From Glycine soja (lineage: Eukaryota; Streptophyta; Magnoliopsida; Fabales; Fabaceae), in the NCBI RefSeq assembly GCF_004193775.1, contig NC_041021.1, forward strand, positions 18,418,024-18,482,023: a DNA stretch of 64,000 nucleotides, in the 5' to 3' direction. Numbering within the stretch: the stretch's first letter is position 1; each line of letters starts with the position of its first letter. The translations under genes were made by a program, and so were the position numbers. Below are positions 58,462 through 64,000 of this stretch, piece by piece. Under the pieces are notes generated by a model. The model did no database searches, was not told where the DNA came from, and was given only the letters and a program-made list of their open reading frames with translations.

Positions 58462-61400
58462 TCACTTGACGACATCAAAATTCACAGGCGAAGGTAGCTC
58501 TTCGCCATCCATGTTGGTAAGCACCAGGGTTCCTCCGGAAAAAGCCCTCTTCACAACAAAAGGCCCTTTGTAGTTTGGGGCCCAGTTTCCTCGATTGTCC
58601 TTGACGGCATGGGACATTTTCTTTAGCACAAGGTCTCCCTCATGGAACTTGCGCAAGCGTACCTTCTTGTCGAATGCACTCTTCATTCTTTGCTGGTACA
58701 AGCGCCCATGACTCATGGCCGTTAAGCGCTTACCCTCAATGAGGTTGAGCTGGTCATAGCGCGTTTGGGCCCACTCTGATTCCTTTAATCCGGATTCTGC
58801 CAAGATCCTTAATGACGGGACTTCTACCTCAAACGGTAACACAACCTCCATCCCATATACCAATGAGAACGGTGTTGCCCTAGTTGACGTTCGCACTGAA
58901 GTTCGGTAACCGTGTAACGCGAATGGGAGCATTTCGTGCCAATATCTGTAGGACACGGTCATCTTTTGGATAATCTTTTTGATATTCTTATTGGCCGCTT
59001 CCACGGCTCCATTCATCTTTGGCCGGTAGGGTGTGGAATTGTGATGCTGGATTTTAAACTCCTCGCACATTTCCCCCATCATCTTGTTATTTAGGTTGGT
59101 GCCGTTGTCCGTGATAATCTTCCTTGGCAAACCATATCGGCAGATGATCTCTTTCTTAATGAACCTGACCACCATACCCCTCGTGACATTGGTATAGGAG
59201 GCCGCCTTGACCCACTTGGTAAAATAATCTATCGCTACGAGGATGAAGCGATGACCATTCGAGGCCTTGGGCTCAATGGCCCCGATGACATCTATTCCCC
59301 ACATGGAGAAAGGCCAAGGGGCGGAAATGACATTCAGAGGATGTGGTGGGGCATTGACATTATCTGCGAACGCTTGACATTTGTGGCATTTCCTCACATG
59401 GACACAACAATCACTTTCCATGGTAAGCCAGTAATAACCTGCTCTTAGGATCTTGCTGGCCATAGCATGCCCGTTGGCGTGCGTTCCAAACGAGCCCTCA
59501 TGGACTTCCTCGATCATGTGATTTGCCTCCCTGGCATCCACACACCGCAGGAGTGTCATGTCGTGATTTCTCTTATACAGTATACTTCCACTCATGAAGA
59601 AGCCGACTGCCAACCTTCTCAATGTCCTCTTATCATTGTCGGCAATCTCTGGCGAGTATTCTTTGCTTACGACATATCGCTTGATGTCGAAATACCAAGG
59701 CTTTCCGTCCCGTTCCTCTTCTACTTGGCAACAATGTGCGGGTTTGCCACGACACCAAAATTCAATGTAGGGTAGATCCCCGTGCGGCGTTAGCTGGAAC
59801 ATAGACGCCAAAGTAGCAAGCGCATCCGCCATTTGATTTTCCTCGCGGGGAACATGATGGAAGGAGATCTCATCAAAGGTCTTAGCCAATTCCTTGATAT
59901 AGGCTTTGTAGGGTATCAGCTTGGGATCTCTAGTTTCCCATTCCCCTCTCAGCTGATGGATTACCAACGCTGAGTCGCCGTACACCTTGAGTAGTTTGAC
60001 ATTGGAGTCAATTGCTGCCTGGACGGCTAGGGCACATGCTTCATATTCGGCCATGTTGTTGGTGCAGTCGAATCCTAGCCTGGCTGTGAAAGGTACACAT
60101 TGATTGTCCGGAGAGACCAATACTGCCCCAACGCCATGGCCTAGAATGTTTGACGCTCCGTCAAACCATACGGTCCATTTGTCCGGATCTTCGTCCAATT
60201 TTTCCTCAAACAAGGCCATGATGTCCTCATCCGGGAATTCAGGATGCATGGCCTGATAGTCGTTAAGAGGTTGTTTAGCCAAATAATCTGCTAAGGCGCT
60301 TCCTTTTATCGCCTTTTGGGTGACGTAGACTATGTCTAACTCGGACAGCAGGACTTGCCACCAGGCAATTCGTCCCGTGAGAGCTGGCTTTTCAAAGATG
60401 TACTTAACCGGGTCCATCTTGGATATCAACCAGGTAGTATGGCTCAGCATGTACTGCCTTAGGCGATGGGATGCCCATACTAAAGCACAACACGTTCTTT
60501 CGAGCAAGGAGTAGTTCATTTCACAGGTCGTGAACTTCTTACTTAGGTAGTAAACAGCGCGCTCTTTCTTTCCGGATTCGTCATGTTGCCCCAGCATACA
60601 CCCCATTGACTCGTCTAAGGTTGTCATGTACAAGATGAGAGGCCTTCCAGGTACTGGTGGCATAAGCACGGGAGGATTCATAAGGCACTTCTTGATCCTT
60701 CCAAAAGCTTCTTGGCAATCCTCATTCCAGCGATCAGTTTGGTTTTTGCGTAAGAGTTTGAACAACGGCTCACAAATGGCGGTGAGCTGCGATATGAATC
60801 TGGCAATATAATTCAAGCGTCCCAGGAAGCCCCGGACTTGCCTCTCAGTACGGGGTTCTGGCATCTCAAGGATGGCCTTCACCTTTTCGGGGTCTACCTC
60901 TATTCCTTTCTGGCTCACGATGAAACCAAGCAATTTCCCTGATTTGACCCCAAAGATACACTTGGCGGGGTTCAACCTTAATTGATATTTCTTAAGCCTT
61001 TCGAACAACTTCCGCAGGTTGACAAGGTGTTCTTCCTCGGATTTAGATTTAGCAATTATGTCGTCCACGTAGACCTCGATCTCTTGATGCATCATATCAT
61101 GGAACAAAGCTACCATGGCCCGTTGATAAGTTGCCCCGGCATTCTTGAGTCCAAAGGACATCACCTTGTAACAGAACGTCCCCCACAGGGTGACGAAGGT
61201 AGTCTTTTCCATATCCTCTGACGCCATCTTTATCTGATTGTAACCGGAGAAACCGTCCATGAAGGAAAATAAAGCGAAATTGGTCGTGTTATCCACGAGG
61301 ATATCGATGTGTGGCAAAGGAAAGTTGTCCTTGGGACTGGCCCGATTCAGGTCCCGATAATCCACACACATTCGTACTTTCCCATCTTTCTTAGGGACCG

Positions 61401-61897
61401 GTACAATGTTGGCAACCCATTCCGGATACCGAGCGACGGCCAGAAAACTAGCGTCAAATTGCTTCTTCACTTCTTCTTTTATCTTCAAGGATGTTTCGGG
61501 CTTCATCCTTCTCAGTTTCTGCTTTACCGGGGAACAGTCAGGATTTAGAGGTAATCGGTGCTGTACAATGTCAGAACTCAAACCGGGCATATCTTGGTAT
61601 GACCAAGCAAAGATGTCTTGGTAGTCTTTTAGCAGGATTATTAATTCTTCACGGATAGGTGCGGTAATACCTGTGCCTATCTTTACTTCCCTTTTTCCAC
61701 TGCCAATTCCCAAGTCTACTAGTTCTGTTTCTTCTTGATGAGGCCCCATTTCTTGGTCCTCATGGGCGACCATCCTTTCTAATTCTGGGGGAAGTCCCAC
61801 ATCCTCGTTCCCTTCATCTTCCGTTTGATTCGTTTCTTGCTCGAAGTTGATAAGCGGGTCCCAGGTATTAGTACCTTCGGGGGACTCGTCATCGGAT
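58462..61897 (-). CDS. pol: pol of element D: RT, RNase H, archaeal-type RNase H, integrase
   Basis: The frame is open from 61905 to the stop at 58462. The predicted exon begins at 61897, after a CAG acceptor. Numbering from the GTG at 61800 gives 1112 residues. RT: VRMCVDYRDLN (142-152), catalytic D182, YVDD at 244-247. First RNase H: about 355-510, degraded in look (YMTTLDESMG). Second, archaeal-type RNase H: 541-665, with D547, E585, D609 and D659 all present. Integrase: zinc-binding HHCC ending C805-C808, catalytic D837, D898 and E934 with 35 residues between the last two, GPF-V type C-terminus (GPFVVKRAF). No stop or shift interrupts it. This is the full set for reverse transcription and integration, the only such set in the window, and it could serve C and E in trans. 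Whether it is expressed is unknown. Confidence 0.85.
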
Positions 61898-62079
61898 CTG
61901 CCGTTTCAGAAATAAAGAAGTAAACATGCAAATGAATGAGAATGGGTAGAGACGTAGGAACAGATGAAGAAAGATCCTTGTATTATAAATTCAAAAACAA
62001 AAGACACAAAGCCTTAACAAAAGGAAAAACTCTAAAGCCTAGGCCCAACTATAGAGCTTTTAAAACCGTAAAGGTTTAC
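61898..62079 (-). other. Predicted 182-bp intron between protease and RT
   Basis: The donor is AT/GTAAAC at 62079; the acceptor CTGAAACGGCAG ends at 61898. Both reading frames stop inside it (TAA on the upstream side at the donor, TGA at about 61907 on the downstream side). Removing it keeps the upstream and downstream frames in phase. Ogre elements are known to splice an intron at this position. Confidence 0.65.
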
Positions 62080-64000
62080 ATTATGCTCGTTGCGTAAATG
62101 CCGGGGCGTTCCTCCACTCGCCAATTTCCCAGCTGGAAATCAGGAAGGCATGGTCATACCAAATCCAATGTACTCGGAACATCATCTTTGTATATCGCGA
62201 CCACTTGACCTTCGTCTCCCAGACCCGTGCTTATAAAGCTTCTACTTATGTGGCAGGGCGGGCTTCCTTCACTTTCTTGTCTCAACCGCGAGCTTTGACC
62301 ACCGCTCTTTCTTCTCGCGATGCTTCTCTTTATATCCGCCTGAGTGGGTTTATATCCTAAACCATATTTCCCACAATTTCCTTTGGCATTTATCAGGCTA
62401 GTTATGTCGCCGTTGTCTTTGCCTAAACCCATTCCGGGTTCGTAACCGTTCTCCAACATAACTCGGGCCATCATTACTGCTGCATCGGATAGGCAAGCTT
62501 GCCCAGAGAAGGAGTCCACGGAGGAAATGCTTACCACCTCAAAAGACTGGAAAGCGGTTTCTAATGACTCCTCTGCGGCTTCCACATAAGGCATAGAGGA
62601 TGGGCAGCTCACCAAGATGTCTTCCTCGCCTGATACGATGACCAGATGCCCTTCCACTACGAATTTCAACTTTTGGTGGAGTGTTGAGGGAACAACTCCT
62701 ACTGAGTGGATCCACGGGCACCCCAACAGACAGTTGTAGGGGGGGTTAATATCCATTATTTGGAAGGTAACTTGACAGGTGTGAGGGCCTATCTGTACTG
62801 GGAGATCGATCTCTCCCCTAACCTCTCGGCGGGTGCCGTCGAAGGCACGAACCACCATTGAACTCGGCTTTAAGTGGGAAGCATTGAATGGTAATTTCTC
62901 CAAAGTGCTCTTAGGCATCACGTTTAAACTGGAACCATTATCGATGAGCACTTTGGCTACGATATGGTCCATACACTTGACTGATACGTGCAAAGCTTTA
63001 TTATGCCCTCTCCCATCGGCGGGGATTTCTTCTTCGGCGAAGGCGAGATAGTTGTTGGCAGTGATATTATTGACCAGCCCTCTGAAACCTTCTACCGAGA
63101 TATCTTGGGCCACGTGGGCCTCGTTTAAAACCTTCACTAGCAGAGCTCGATGAGGCTCGAAGCTCATGAGTAACTCCAACAGCGAGACCCTGGCCGGGGT
63201 TTTGTTGAGCTGTTCGATAACCTTGAATTCGCTCTGCTGAATTATACGGAGGAACTCGCTGGCTTCCTCTAGTGATACCTCCTTTTTACCATCCTTTTTC
63301 TCCGGAAGACCTTTTGCCGGAATATCTTTATTCGAAGCGAAGGGTATTTCATCATCTTGTTCCTCCACCACCTTTGCTTTCCCCTTGACATTCGCGGGTT
63401 GGACTGGTAGATCCGGTGGTGCAAACACACGACCGCTACGGGTCACACCACTCAGTCCCGTGATATTTGTTACCTTAGCCGACAACGAGCTAACGTCGGT
63501 GGCTTCTTCTTCCTTCCCCCTCGGAGGTGTATATCTCCATGGGACTGCGTGGCTATTTTGGTATGGGAAAGGAACAGGTCTAGCTGCTAAGGGGTGTCCG
63601 GGCTTTTGCGAAGCTGTGCCCTTGGTGAAGTATATCACCAAGGGTTTGGGCCTCTCAACACCACTCCCATCCGTGGACTGCATGCATATATGCTGCTCTT
63701 CTCTTCCTTCGCTGCCAACTTCCAGTCGACCTTGATCTATCATTTGCTGTAACAATTCTTCTACTCCCAAACACGTTTCCATGTCATGCAGCTCGCCGGA
63801 ATGCAGTAAACAGGAATCCTCCTTACGCCCACTATGGGGAATCACACCTCCCTCTTGTAGGGCCTCAAAGATAAACCTCCTAGGGGTTGCCACATCCTTT
63901 AAAGGTTTAGACCTGCGCGGCCTATCGGACTCAACGGCATTAATCGCTCCCCCTCCATGATCGGCGAGCGGGTTGGTTCTCACATTGGGCCGATCCTCTT
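62080..64000 (-). CDS. gag-pro: gag C-terminus and protease with G-patch of element D (exon 1, partial)
   Basis: It is open from the window edge to TGA at 62154-62156, then open again in the same frame to the splice donor at 62080. The TGA may be a mutated CGA. Numbering from 63983: a zinc-knuckle-like CLLHSGELHDMETC (58-71); a protease with LIDNGSS (346-352), catalytic D348, the usual serine or threonine replaced by asparagine; ILVSC; and a G-patch (about 502-545, NGYEPGMGLGKDNGD and YGLGYKP). It lies directly upstream of the intron and pol. The N-terminal gag lies outside the window. The true start is not visible; 63983 is only a GTG within an open frame. Confidence 0.8.

Larger units (their letters stand above)
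50381..64000 (-). mobile_element. Element D: Ogre/Tat-type LTR retrotransposon with coding capacity, 5' part outside
   Basis: Sense order (right to left) is gag C-terminus, protease and G-patch (64000-62154), predicted intron (62079-61898), RT, RNase H, archaeal-type RNase H and integrase (61897-58462), spacer, an extra transcription unit (57698-55083), 3' UTR, 129-bp tandem array, polypurine tract, 3' LTR (52013-50381). The second RNase H and the protease-RT intron are known marks of the Tat/Ogre group. It is inserted in the integrase of H. At least 13.6 kb is in the window. Confidence 0.85.

Noticed and set aside
1..64000. Host protein-coding genes, tRNA or rRNA genes
   Set aside because: No exon set, cloverleaf with A and B boxes, or rRNA sequence was recognised on either strand; all recognisable coding sequence belongs to mobile elements.

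Overview
This window is plant nuclear heterochromatin, most likely from a legume and probably soybean or a close Glycine relative. The evidence is wall-to-wall nested LTR retrotransposons, Ogre/Tat-type and Athila-type Ty3/gypsy proteins, tRNA-Arg primer sites, repeats carrying the palindrome GGTAATCGATTACC, and no recognisable host gene. The species call is inference; family and lineage names come from protein motifs and structure, not from a database search.

Layout. (1) 1-21154 is the 3' part of a plus-strand Ogre-like element, here called B. It holds a tandem array of about 14 kb (unit about 123-124 bp, 1-14085), more of the same array (18119-19290), a polypurine tract and a 3' LTR (19542-21154). 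A truncated minus-strand relative, element A (14086-18118), interrupts the array. (2) 21155-27561 plus 42661-43019 is a minus-strand element E: gag pseudogene, primer-binding site and a 5' LTR that is split in two. (3) 27562-42660 is a complete 15.1 kb minus-strand element C with both LTRs and the 5-bp target duplication GGGAC, inserted inside the LTR of E. C and E carry gag but no protease, RT or integrase. (4) 43016-47700 is a truncated, internally deleted minus-strand gypsy element F. (5) 47701-48930 holds LTR-like repeats (G). (6) 48931-50380 is the 3' part of a minus-strand Athila-like element H, cut inside its integrase. (7) 50381-64000 is the 3' three quarters of element D, a minus-strand Ogre-like element with a long open pol (RT, RNase H, a second archaeal-type RNase H, integrase), a gag-protease exon with a G-patch, a predicted 182-bp intron between protease and RT, and an extra downstream ORF.

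How the parts relate. A, B, C, D and E share LTR type, polypurine tract and 3' UTR layout. D is the only one with visible replication functions and is a plausible helper for the gag-only C/E type. The big array at 1-14 kb is the same repeat that occurs as about 12 units in the 3' UTR of C. The window therefore shows a retrotransposon 3' UTR minisatellite expanding to satellite size. At the same 3' UTR position, A and D carry a different tandem family (63-bp units, paired into a regular 129-bp period in D).

The most unusual item is the extra ORF of D (56333-55083, minus). It looks like a captured host-type gene unit: a TATA box at 57692-57698, a short leader, a GTAAGT donor at 57542, a CAG acceptor four bases before the ATG, and upstream of the TATA two copies of a palindrome that also precedes the TATA box in the family's LTRs.
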